Part shown: piece by piece, positions 6,900 to 13,376 of the stretch
Layout of the letters: the number at the start of each line of letters is the position of its first letter
Numbering within the stretch: position 1 is the first letter of the stretch
DNA from: Verrucomicrobiota bacterium
GTDB lineage: Bacteria > Verrucomicrobiota > Verrucomicrobiia > Limisphaerales > SXQI01
DNA length: 15,285 nucleotides
Direction of reading: 5' to 3'
Assembly: GCA_008933045.1 (NCBI GenBank)
Contig: WBXJ01000042.1
Coordinates: forward strand, 1 to 15,285
Program-made: the position numbers and the translations under genes
The notes under the pieces: generated by a model
Databases searched by the model: none
The model's input: the letters and a program-made list of their open reading frames with translations, nothing else
Told to the model about the DNA's origin: nothing

Positions 6900-7655
6900 T
6901 CAGAACCAGAAATTAGGTTCAAAAATGATGAGCTTCTTAACGTTTTTGGTTGAAACGCCAACGCCCCCCATTTGTTGCCAAGAACGCCATTCAACGTGCC
7001 CATCCATAAAAGATTGGTTTCCTCCCGCAGGAATTTTCTTGTTCAGGTGACTCGAAGCATGCCCCGCCCAACCCCCATCCACCTTCGCAAAATTTCCAGA
7101 CTGTGAGATCACTGCGTCAACGACGAGTTGCGCTTCGGAGGGAGAAAGGTTTGTTTTGGTGCTTGGAACGGTTGTAGAAACTCGCCAGTTAATTTCTTCG
7201 ACCGATCCCACACGTTTGAGGAAAAAACCGTAACCCAAGACATAATAACCATAGTCCTTGGCCCATTTTGTAAACAAGGTTTCGTTGTTCTGCTTCTTAA
7301 ACGATGGGCAGTAATTGATGTTCCGAAGGTTTCCATAAGCCGTCATCAATGCAAATTTCTGCGTGGACATATCCCATGCCCAGCCACCTCGGTTTTCGTT
7401 GGGTGCGAGTTGATCTAGGTTCATGTACCTGTCGTTGTTGTCCATCGCGTAGAGGTTCAACGCTAACCCATACTGTTTGAGATTATTTTTGCAGACGGTT
7501 CGATTCGCAGTCTCTTTAGCTCTCGAGAGCGCTGGTAAAAGCATTCCAGCCAAAATTGCGATGATTGCAATGACGACCAAGAGCTCGATTAGCGTGAAGC
7601 CAAGCTGCCCACAATTCCCTCGGATTTGGGTTTGGTTTTTAGCAATGGGATTCAT
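6900..7655 (-). CDS. Type II secretion/type IV pilus prepilin-like protein
   Basis: A pseudopilin-like protein of 251 aa. The leader ends at Gly19 and prepilin peptidase would cut before Phe20, methylating it; Glu24 is the conserved mature Glu5. The hydrophobic helix FTLIELLVVIAIIAILAG runs into MLLPALSRAKE, the form that is very abundant in Verrucomicrobiota, Planctomycetota and Lentisphaerota. Three cysteines (55, 116 and 15 in the leader) are present. The C-terminal FMDGHVEW (217-223) is the DG-H motif shared by this expanded family, whose members often occur alone, far from pilus machinery, as here. It may be an extracytoplasmic surface or secretion component. No pilin assembly genes lie nearby. 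No Shine-Dalgarno site precedes ATG 7655. Confidence 0.88.
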   Translation of the reverse strand: MNPIAKNQTQIRGNCGQLGFTLIELLVVIAIIAILAGMLLPALSRAKETANRTVCKNNLKQYGLALNLYAMDNNDRYMNLDQLAPNENRGGWAWDMSTQKFALMTAYGNLRNINYCPSFKKQNNETLFTKWAKDYGYYVLGYGFFLKRVGSVEEINWRVSTTVPSTKTNLSPSEAQLVVDAVISQSGNFAKVDGGWAGHASSHLNKKIPAGGNQSFMDGHVEWRSWQQMGGVGVSTKNVKKLIIFEPNFWF

Positions 7656-7758
7656 ATTTGAGGCAATTTAGCCATTCGTCTGACCTGACTGTGTTCTACA
7701 TACAACATAGAATGAATTTCCTAACTTGAGAAGATTTAAAGAAGGGGGTGCGATGGGG

Positions 7759-8847
7759 TTATTGGGTCAGGAATAGGTAGGAAACTACAAAATTTGTTCC
7801 CTGAATCCGTGCTGATTCGATGCTGATAGGTTGAGTGGATTCAAGTCGGAGGAACAACTGAGCGGACATGGTCGGCAGGGTGATGGTCTGTTGCGCTTGG
7901 TTGACCTCAGCCCCAGCCATCACAACATACGGACCATCGGCTGCTGAAGCGATCATCGGTTGAGGAGGCAAACGGAGCGGTTGATCTAGCACCGAACGAA
8001 TCCACGCCGTATGAACCGAGATGCGAGTTGCGAAAAAGCCTGAGGGTCGAGGAACTGGAAGCATTGGGTGCTGGATCCAACTCCCGTCCGAACCGCTGTA
8101 GAGTCCGCCCCGATCAAAGAGCGCGGCGTCAAATCCAGATCCATCGGGTGAAGTGTTGAAATGGCCATCGACTCCGTAGTTAATTCCTGCCAAGCACCAA
8201 CGCTCACCCGTTTGGATAAAACAGGGGCCTCCCGAATCACCCACCGAAAGATGGCATTCGTTGGCTCCACCTTTCTGGTCGAATGTGGCATAAAAAACAT
8301 CTAGAATGCCTTCGTTGCGACTTGTCTCAAATTGAGACACTTCGTTCTGTCCCCAGCGCAATCGTCCGTCAGCCAATCCCCATCTCCAACCGCGCAATTT
8401 CGATGGAATTAACGGAAGATATACCTCAGTGCCTCGCTGTGTGCCTCTGCCAAAAACTACGAAGGGTTGTCCAATTTCGTTGGTGAGTTCGTTCAAGGGT
8501 GCCCAGTTCTCAAAAGGCTCACGAACTTGCCAGATCATCAAATCTGAAGCCGGATCGCGAAAGGCAGCCGTTGTTACGTGGGCTTTTCCATCGATGACTA
8601 ATGGGAGTCCAACTGTACCACCGATATGGGCTGCGGTGATGAAATAATGGGCGTCGATTGGAGTCCCAATAAAATTTTGCCATTGGCCCAGCCATTGCCA
8701 TCCTGATCCCGTGAGAAGGCCCTTCGGTTCAGTCGTGTTGTGGTCGGGATCGCCGGTTTCTAAAAGAATCACACCCCAACTTCGCTCCACGAACTTACAA
8801 AGGCACAAGGTGATCAGAAGTAAAAAAATGCGCAAGAATCGAGACAT
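7759..8847 (-). CDS. Secreted trypsin-like serine protease
   Basis: A chymotrypsin-fold (S1) protease of 362 aa from ATG 8847; a TTG start at 8877 would add 10 residues before the signal peptide. The N-terminus (MSRFLRIFLLLITLCLC, continuing to about residue 25) is a Sec signal peptide. The catalytic triad is intact: His74 in ITAAH, Asp102 in ASDLMIW and Ser205 in GDSGGP. Cys198, Cys209 and Cys218 surround the active serine, so one disulfide is likely. Beyond the protease domain (about 26-285) lies a short C-terminal beta-rich region of about 75 residues without a recognisable PEP-CTERM or Por tail. It should act in the periplasm or outside the cell; the substrate is unknown. It is divergent from the haem-motif gene, with 136 nt between the starts. 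Confidence 0.85.
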   Translation of the reverse strand: MSRFLRIFLLLITLCLCKFVERSWGVILLETGDPDHNTTEPKGLLTGSGWQWLGQWQNFIGTPIDAHYFITAAHIGGTVGLPLVIDGKAHVTTAAFRDPASDLMIWQVREPFENWAPLNELTNEIGQPFVVFGRGTQRGTEVYLPLIPSKLRGWRWGLADGRLRWGQNEVSQFETSRNEGILDVFYATFDQKGGANECHLSVGDSGGPCFIQTGERWCLAGINYGVDGHFNTSPDGSGFDAALFDRGGLYSGSDGSWIQHPMLPVPRPSGFFATRISVHTAWIRSVLDQPLRLPPQPMIASAADGPYVVMAGAEVNQAQQTITLPTMSAQLFLRLESTQPISIESARIQGTNFVVSYLFLTQ

Positions 8848-8983
8848 CAATTTTTTGTAACACACCTCATTTGCCAAGAGTTTAACAATTACACCAGCTT
8901 TTTGCTCACCTTTGGTGTGTTCGGGTTACCCTGACACTCTTGCTTGTGCTCGTTCAGAACCAGCCCTTACACTAGTTCATGAA

Positions 8984-10225
8984 ATGACACGAATGCTCTA
9001 CAAAATCTTGATGCTGTTAATGATCGCCCCGTCGGCGTTGGCGGAAACGAGTTATCAAGATTTTGAGATGCCGCCGCACGATTATTTTAAACGCACACCT
9101 ACAGACCGATTCACACAGATGAAGGCGGCTTTAGAATCGGGTCAACTCAAGTTGGATCTCAGTGGAGAAAAAGAGTTTTTAGCCAGTTTTCTTCAAGCGA
9201 TGGATGTGCCTGCTTCTTCCCAAATGTTAGTTTTTTCCACAACGAGTTTGCAGCTGAGCCTGATCAATCCCTCCAATCCTCGCGCTCTTTATTTTAGTGA
9301 GGATATTTATGTGGGATACATCCCGGGTGGTCGAATCGAGATCGTCTCACTGGATCCGGAGCTTGGTGCAATTTTTTACATTTTTGATATTCCGCAGAAT
9401 AGAGAACCGGTACGTGTCGAACGATCCACGCGTTGCATGAACTGCCATGCCGGAGAGGAGACCGGCCACGTCCCGGGCTTGGTCGTCAAATCAGTTTTAC
9501 CGGGTCTTACTGGAGGCAGTCTGGTGGCTTATCGAATCAACAAAAGTGGGCACACAATTCCCCTAGAAGAACGGCTGGGCGGTTGGTATGTCACCGGCCT
9601 CGATGGGGTCACGAATCACTGGGGAAATTCGCTGGGACAATTCAATGCGGGTAATTTGGTTAAAATTCGTAACAACCCAGGCGAGCGTTTCAGATTTGTG
9701 AGATACCTGACATCCACGAGCGATATTCTTGCTCACTTAATTCACGAACATCAGGTCGGGTTTGTGAATCGGGTTATTGAGGCAACTTATCGAACTCGAA
9801 CCGTGCTTCAAGTCAACTCGGCTAAACTGTCAGCCGCGCAGGACCAAGAATTGAATCAGCAGGCGAATGAAATCGTGCGTTACTTGTTATTTGTCGATGA
9901 ATCCGCGCTGCCGGCTGGCGGAATCGAAGGCGATCCAATTTTCAAGCGAGAATTTCAATCGAATCGTCGGGCAGTCAACGGGGCAGCACTTAAGGATTTG
10001 GAGTTGAAAACGAGACTGTTCAAACACCGCTGTAGTTACATGATTTATAGCACCGTGTTTAGCGGCCTACCGAAGGTGATGAAGGATCGTGTTTACAGAA
10101 AACTCGGTGACGCATTGAGTGTAGCTACGGAGGAAGCGGAATATAAGTTTCTGGGACCCGAGGAGAAGCAATTGATCCGTGAAGTATTGAGGGGAACGCT
10201 CAAGGATTTACCTGAGAATTGGTGA
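8984..10225 (+). CDS. Secreted single-CXXCH (putative mono-haem c-type) protein
   Basis: The chosen start, ATG 8984, gives 413 aa. MTRMLYKILMLLMIAPSALA is a Sec signal peptide cut at ALA|E; an in-frame ATG at 8993 is equally usable, and the frame upstream to 8912 has no signal character. One CMNCH motif (Cys151, Cys154, His155) could bind haem covalently after export. It lies in the middle of the chain, not in a small cytochrome c domain. The surrounding pattern (VFSTTSLQ, NPRALYFSEDIYVGYIPGG, EIVSLDPELGAIFY, GGWYVTGLDG, NHWGN) resembles, from memory, a conserved but poorly described bacterial family. Redox or haem-sensing activity is inference. The gene ends at a strong hairpin shared with the convergent rhodanese. 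Confidence 0.78.
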   Translation: MTRMLYKILMLLMIAPSALAETSYQDFEMPPHDYFKRTPTDRFTQMKAALESGQLKLDLSGEKEFLASFLQAMDVPASSQMLVFSTTSLQLSLINPSNPRALYFSEDIYVGYIPGGRIEIVSLDPELGAIFYIFDIPQNREPVRVERSTRCMNCHAGEETGHVPGLVVKSVLPGLTGGSLVAYRINKSGHTIPLEERLGGWYVTGLDGVTNHWGNSLGQFNAGNLVKIRNNPGERFRFVRYLTSTSDILAHLIHEHQVGFVNRVIEATYRTRTVLQVNSAKLSAAQDQELNQQANEIVRYLLFVDESALPAGGIEGDPIFKREFQSNRRAVNGAALKDLELKTRLFKHRCSYMIYSTVFSGLPKVMKDRVYRKLGDALSVATEEAEYKFLGPEEKQLIREVLRGTLKDLPENW

Positions 10226-10239
10226 GAGGTAAAACGACA

Positions 10240-10269
10240 AAAGGCACCTCAATAAATTAAGGTGCCTTT
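10240..10269. terminator. Hairpin terminator between convergent genes
   Basis: Perfect 10-bp arms AAAGGCACCT (10240-10249) and AGGTGCCTTT (10260-10269) enclose a 10-nt loop. It sits between the stops of the haem-motif gene (10225) and the rhodanese (10287). Read on the minus strand the stem is followed by TTGTCGTTTT, a fair U-tract. On the plus strand only the stem's own TTT is present, followed by A-rich sequence. It therefore fits the rhodanese transcript best but may serve both directions. Confidence 0.8.
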
Positions 10270-10286
10270 GAGAAAATAGGGGAAGA

Positions 10287-10676
10287 TTACTTACCTGCTT
10301 TTTCAGTCTTCATCCCAGCAGAAACCCAACCGGAGATGCCGGCGGACATGTGCTTAATGTTTTTGTAACCGAGCTTTTCAGCGGCAGTTGCTGCGGCCTT
10401 GTAGGCGTTGCAACGAGGACCACCACAATAAGCGACAATCTGGGTGTTTTTATCGGCAGGCAAGGACTTAGCCAAGCTAGCTTCGATCATATCGAAATTC
10501 AAAGCTCCCGGGATGTGGGCTTTGGCAAAAGATTCAGATCCATTGACATCGATAATGACAACTTTTTTGGACTCTGTAAGTGTTTTGACTTCAGTAATGC
10601 TAATGTCAGGAAACTCTCCAGCAAAGGCAGATGCAGAAATGAGGACCGCGGCGATGAGCGTGAGAAACTTCTTCAT
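10287..10676 (-). CDS. Secreted single-domain rhodanese-like sulfurtransferase
   Basis: From ATG 10676 the protein has 129 aa; the frame extends to 10778, but MKKFLTLIAAVLISASAFA is an obvious signal peptide (cut at AFA|G) and fixes the start. The mature protein is one rhodanese domain: IIDV with Asp43, the AHIPGALNF segment (53-61), and an active-site loop beginning at Cys84 in VAYCGGPRCNAYKAA. Cys84 would carry the persulfide, and Cys89 in the same loop could form a disulfide with it. Exported rhodaneses of this type are thought to handle sulfane sulfur or act in thiol redox in the periplasm; the real substrate is unknown. No Shine-Dalgarno site is seen. It is divergent from the peroxiredoxin across a 274-bp gap. 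Confidence 0.87.
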   Translation of the reverse strand: MKKFLTLIAAVLISASAFAGEFPDISITEVKTLTESKKVVIIDVNGSESFAKAHIPGALNFDMIEASLAKSLPADKNTQIVAYCGGPRCNAYKAAATAAEKLGYKNIKHMSAGISGWVSAGMKTEKAGK

Positions 10677-10950
10677 GTGAACATTCAGTTGACGGTTAAT
10701 TGCGTCCATTGCCTCCACCAAGAGGCTTGGTTCTCTTCTTCGCAAAGATCGCAAAAGAGCCATCGCTCCGCAGATCAAGCAAGTTCAAAAGAACCTTGGA
10801 TATTTCAAACAGATAACCTGAATTTGGCATTTAGCAATTTCTTTCTGCGTTCAACCTTGTCGCGGTTGGTTTTGCGGGTTACTGTTGGGGCTCCTTTGCT
10901 TCGGGAGAGGTGAGGGTGATGTTTTAGTTAAACCTTGTAGTCACTGAATT
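10677..10950. other. Divergent non-coding region between rhodanese and peroxiredoxin
   Basis: No convincing gene lies here. It must hold the promoters of both flanking genes, but I see no strong -35/-10 pair on either strand. A 15-bp inverted repeat with arms ACCAAG and CTTGGT (10717-10731) is followed on the plus strand by TTCTCTTCTT. A very strong Shine-Dalgarno-like stretch, GGGAGAGGTGAGGG (10903-10916), precedes ATG TTT TAG at 10919-10927, a two-codon frame ending 23 nt before the peroxiredoxin start. The peroxiredoxin itself has no ribosome-binding site. Confidence 0.5.
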
Positions 10951-11586
10951 ATGGCGTTGCGACTTGGCGATGAAGCCCCAAACTTTACTGTGCCGACTAC
11001 GGCTGGGACAATTAATTTCCATGAATGGCTCGGGACGGGTTGGGGGATCTTATTTTCTCACCCAAAGGATTATACCCCAGTCTGCACCACGGAGTTGGGG
11101 ACTGTCGCGAAGCTCAAATCTGAGTTTGATCGACGCAATGTGCGAGTGCTTGCGATCAGTGTAGATTCGGTGGAATCACACCACGGTTGGATCAAGGATA
11201 TTGACGAGACTCAAAACACCACGATGAATTTTCCGATCATCGGTGATCCCGATCGCAAGGTTGCGACCTTGTATGACATGATCCATCCGAACGCAGACGA
11301 CACTTTAACCGTGCGTTCGGTATTCATCATCGGAGCGGACAAAAAGATCAAATTGATCCTGACTTATCCCGCATCCACGGGCCGAAATTTTGTAGAGATT
11401 TTGCGTTGCATTGACTCCTTGCAACTGGCGGCCAAGCATAAGGTAGCCACTCCCGCTAACTGGGTTTGCGGTGAGGAATGCATCGTATCAACGACCGTCA
11501 AGGATGAGGATGCGGATCGGTTGTTTCCCGAAGGAGTGCGCCGAGTTAAACCCTACTTGCGTTATGTGGCCCAACCTAAGATCTGA
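10951..11586 (+). CDS. 1-Cys peroxiredoxin, Prx6 type (AhpC/TSA family)
   Basis: A 211-aa thiol peroxidase that reduces H2O2 and organic hydroperoxides. The active site is PKDYTPVC (38-45) with peroxidatic Cys45, Thr42 and, later, Arg122 (TVRSVF). The long C-terminal domain (about 160-211, ending RRVKPYLRYV) is typical of the Prx6 subgroup and helps dimerisation. The chain lacks the resolving cysteine of typical 2-Cys enzymes. However, Cys173 and Cys177 occur in NWVCGEECIV, where family members usually read like WKPGExVIV; Cys153 is a third extra cysteine. A role as resolving cysteine or metal site is speculation. The protein is cytoplasmic (no signal peptide), unlike the neighbouring rhodanese. 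An intrinsic terminator follows, so it is probably transcribed alone. Confidence 0.95.
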   Translation: MALRLGDEAPNFTVPTTAGTINFHEWLGTGWGILFSHPKDYTPVCTTELGTVAKLKSEFDRRNVRVLAISVDSVESHHGWIKDIDETQNTTMNFPIIGDPDRKVATLYDMIHPNADDTLTVRSVFIIGADKKIKLILTYPASTGRNFVEILRCIDSLQLAAKHKVATPANWVCGEECIVSTTVKDEDADRLFPEGVRRVKPYLRYVAQPKI

Positions 11587-11617
11587 CCAAAACGGTTGTT
11601 AAATTTTAGCACAGGCG

Positions 11618-11646
11618 AGGCCAGCAAAACGCTGGCTTTGCCTTTT
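11618..11646 (+). terminator. Intrinsic terminator after the peroxiredoxin gene
   Basis: GCCAGC (11620-11625) pairs with GCTGGC (11631-11636) around a 5-nt AAAAC loop. The stem can be lengthened outward by a G-T and an A-T pair. It is followed by TTTGCCTTTT, a good U-tract. It lies 31 nt after the peroxiredoxin stop and ends 25 nt before the purN ATG, so it could also act as an attenuator if a promoter upstream of it drives purN. Confidence 0.7.
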
Positions 11647-11670
11647 CCAACCGAGCAACAGTTATCATTC

Positions 11671-12291
11671 ATGGCAGTTAACTCACAATCCATTCGAGTC
11701 GGTGTGCTAGGTTCAGGGAAAGGCTCGAACATGGTCGCGCTGGCTGAAGCAGCCGCTCTGCCGGATGCTTCCTTCAAGCTCGTCACTGTGATCAGTGATA
11801 CGGTGAAGGCTGGTATTCTTGATCGTGCGAGGGAGCGTGGTATCCCAGCGACTTTTATCGATCCGGGGCAGTTTCGCACGAAACTTGATGCAGCGGCGGA
11901 GGCTCGTTATGTTGCGGCCTTACGCGAGGCTAACGTGGATTATGTCGCGTTGGCAGGGTTCATGCGTATTTTGAAGGGTGATTTTTTGAGCGCGTTTCCG
12001 CAGCGCGTGATCAATATTCATCCCTCGCTGCTTCCCGCTTTTCCGGGCCTAGAAAGTTGGAAACAAGCATTGGCTCATGGTGTGAAGGTGACGGGTTGCA
12101 CGGTTCACGTTGTGGATGCCGGAGTCGACACAGGTACAATCCTCGCGCAACAAGTTGTGCCGGTAATGGATGACGACACGTCGGATTCTCTTCACGAGCG
12201 CATCCAGATCGCCGAGCGAATGGTGTATCCGCAGGTGATGAATGTGTTGGGCCGGGGTTCAGCAATTTTGAAAACTGATTATGACAAATAA
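11671..12291 (+). CDS. purN: Phosphoribosylglycinamide formyltransferase
   Basis: PurN transfers a formyl group from 10-formyltetrahydrofolate to GAR in purine synthesis. ATG 11671 gives 206 aa, close to the E. coli enzyme; the frame opens at TTG 11596, but those 25 residues overlap the terminator and are not family-like. GSGKGSN (14-20) binds the substrate phosphate. The catalytic triad is complete: Asn115 and His117 in INIHPSLLPAFPG, and Asp153 in HVVDAGVDTG, the folate-binding loop. Its last 11 nt overlap the hisG start, which implies translational coupling. No other pur gene is in the window. No Shine-Dalgarno site precedes the start. Confidence 0.95.
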   Translation: MAVNSQSIRVGVLGSGKGSNMVALAEAAALPDASFKLVTVISDTVKAGILDRARERGIPATFIDPGQFRTKLDAAAEARYVAALREANVDYVALAGFMRILKGDFLSAFPQRVINIHPSLLPAFPGLESWKQALAHGVKVTGCTVHVVDAGVDTGTILAQQVVPVMDDDTSDSLHERIQIAERMVYPQVMNVLGRGSAILKTDYDK

Positions 12292-13162
12292 GAAGAAGCT
12301 TCGATTTGGATTGCCGAAAGGGAGTCTCCAAGAAGCCACCATCGAAAAAATGGCGAAGGCTGGCTGGAATATTCAAGTGAGTAGCCGCTCCTATATTCCT
12401 TACGTTGACGATGATGAATTGGAGATCCGCCTAATCCGTGCGCAAGAGATCAGCCGATATGTGGAGTACGGCTATCTCGACTGTGGTATCACTGGGCATG
12501 ATTGGATCATGGAGAATAATTCCAAGGTTCATGAGGTGGGCGAATTTCTGTTTAGCAAAGCGACGCGACAACCTGCTCGTTGGGTGTTGGCAGTGCCAGA
12601 GGATTCTCCAATCCAAAGCGCGAAGGATCTCGAAGGCAAACGGATCGCGACCGAAGTGGTTCAACTAACGAAGCGGTATTTACGCAAGCATGGAGTCAAA
12701 GCGCATGTGGAGTTTTCCTGGGGTGCCACAGAGTTTAAAGCGCACGAATTAGTGGATGCGATTGTCGAGTTGACCGAGACCGGTTCATCGTTGCGTGCAA
12801 ACAAATTGCGCATCGTTGACACGCTTCTCACATCGACCCCGCGTCTCATTGCGAACCATGATTCTTGGAAGGATTCCTGGAAGAAACAGAAGGTGGAAAC
12901 CCTGTCTTTATTGCTTAAAGGTGCGCTTGAGGCAGAGGCAAAAGTGGGATTGAAGATGAACATCGCAGAAAAAAATCTGGCAAATTTGTTGCAAAGTTTG
13001 CCAGCATTGCGTAATCCAACCATTTCAGGCCTGAGTCAGTCGGGGTGGGTCGCCGTGGAAACGATCATCGACGAGCATGTGGTCCGGGAATTGGTCCCGG
13101 CCTTGAAAGCTGCTGGCGCAGAGGGAATTATTGAATATCCACTGAATAAAGTGGTGTATTGA
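12281..13162 (+). CDS. hisG: ATP phosphoribosyltransferase, long form (HisG-L)
   Basis: HisG condenses ATP and PRPP, the first and feedback-controlled step of histidine synthesis. The 293-aa length and the C-terminal ACT-like domain (about 222-293, ending EGIIEYPLNKVVY) mark the long homohexameric form, which binds histidine directly and needs no HisZ. FGLPKGSLQEAT (9-20) is the N-terminal catalytic segment. YLDCGITGHDW (65-75) follows, and ELTETGSSLRANKL (163-176) is the PRPP-binding loop. The start overlaps purN by 11 nt in the shared sequence ATGACAAATAA, with no separate ribosome-binding site. Other his genes are absent here, so histidine genes are scattered in this genome or placed beyond the window. 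Confidence 0.96.
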   Translation: MTNKKKLRFGLPKGSLQEATIEKMAKAGWNIQVSSRSYIPYVDDDELEIRLIRAQEISRYVEYGYLDCGITGHDWIMENNSKVHEVGEFLFSKATRQPARWVLAVPEDSPIQSAKDLEGKRIATEVVQLTKRYLRKHGVKAHVEFSWGATEFKAHELVDAIVELTETGSSLRANKLRIVDTLLTSTPRLIANHDSWKDSWKKQKVETLSLLLKGALEAEAKVGLKMNIAEKNLANLLQSLPALRNPTISGLSQSGWVAVETIIDEHVVRELVPALKAAGAEGIIEYPLNKVVY

Positions 13163-13179
13163 CCGTAAGAAGCATTGAT

Positions 13180-13281
13180 ATGGGTTCACTTAAGAAACGC
13201 CGTAAATCGAAGATTAACAAACACAAACGTCGCAAGCAGTTGCGAGCGAATCGTCACAAAAAGCGTACGTGGCAGAAGTAG
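13180..13281 (+). CDS. Small basic ribosomal protein, bS22/AURKAIP1-COX24-like
   Basis: A 33-codon gene starts 17 nt after hisG. The product begins MGSLKKRRKSKINKHKRRK and ends RANRHKKRTWQK. It is about half Lys and Arg, has no acidic residue, and has a single Trp near its end. The MGS start, the KKRRK block, the K-H-K-x-RK-x-LR pattern and the RHKKR close match what I remember of bacterial AURKAIP1/COX24-domain proteins. That group includes mycobacterial bS22 and is related to mitochondrial mS38, which sits near the decoding site of the small subunit. Assignment is from this resemblance alone. It is too short for default gene callers. It probably ends the purN-hisG transcript, with a hairpin directly after its stop. 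The nearest Shine-Dalgarno-like bases are AAGAAG about 6 nt before the start. Confidence 0.8.
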   Translation: MGSLKKRRKSKINKHKRRKQLRANRHKKRTWQK

Positions 13282-13302
13282 TCTCCCGAGGTATTTGGGA
13301 GA
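13282..13302 (+). terminator. Hairpin directly after the bS22-like gene
   Basis: TCTCCC (13282-13287) and GGGAGA (13297-13302) pair around a 9-nt loop, starting at the base after the stop codon. The following bases, TGGTTGGATTTGATG, are only moderately U-rich, so this is a weak intrinsic terminator or an mRNA 3'-end-stabilising stem. Confidence 0.45.
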
Positions 13303-13319
13303 TGGTTGGATTTGATGGG

Positions 13320-13350
13320 TGCACGCAGCCTCCGGTGGGGACTGCGTGCA
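13320..13350. repeat. Strong 9-bp inverted repeat upstream of the TPR lipoprotein gene
   Basis: TGCACGCAG (13320-13328) and CTGCGTGCA (13342-13350) are perfectly complementary around a 13-nt loop. There is no T-run after it on either strand, so a simple intrinsic terminator is not supported. It ends 26 nt before the ATG at 13377. It could be a 5'-leader stem controlling translation, an operator, or a Rho-related 3' stem of the upstream transcript. Confidence 0.55.
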
Positions 13351-13376
13351 ATCTCTGAAGGCGTCAGTCTACTTTT

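Noticed and set aside
6900..7655. Prepilin-like gene as part of a type IV pilus or type II secretion locus.
   Set aside because: No ATPase, platform protein, secretin or prepilin peptidase gene is present in the window; orphan copies are common in this phylum.
7693..7711. TTCTA / TAGAA inverted repeat upstream of the prepilin-like gene.
   Set aside because: Arms of 5 bp in AT-rich sequence are too short to separate from chance, and no matching -35/-10 pair was found.
8859..8921. Inverted repeat AACACACC / GGTGTGTT in the gap between the protease and haem-motif genes.
   Set aside because: Arms of 8 bp separated by 47 nt are expected by chance at an appreciable rate in a gap of this size, and no promoter elements align with them.
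10287..11586. Rhodanese and peroxiredoxin as a new sulfur-redox system.
   Set aside because: The rhodanese is exported and the peroxiredoxin is not, they are divergent with 274 bp between, and both families are widespread; adjacency alone is too little.
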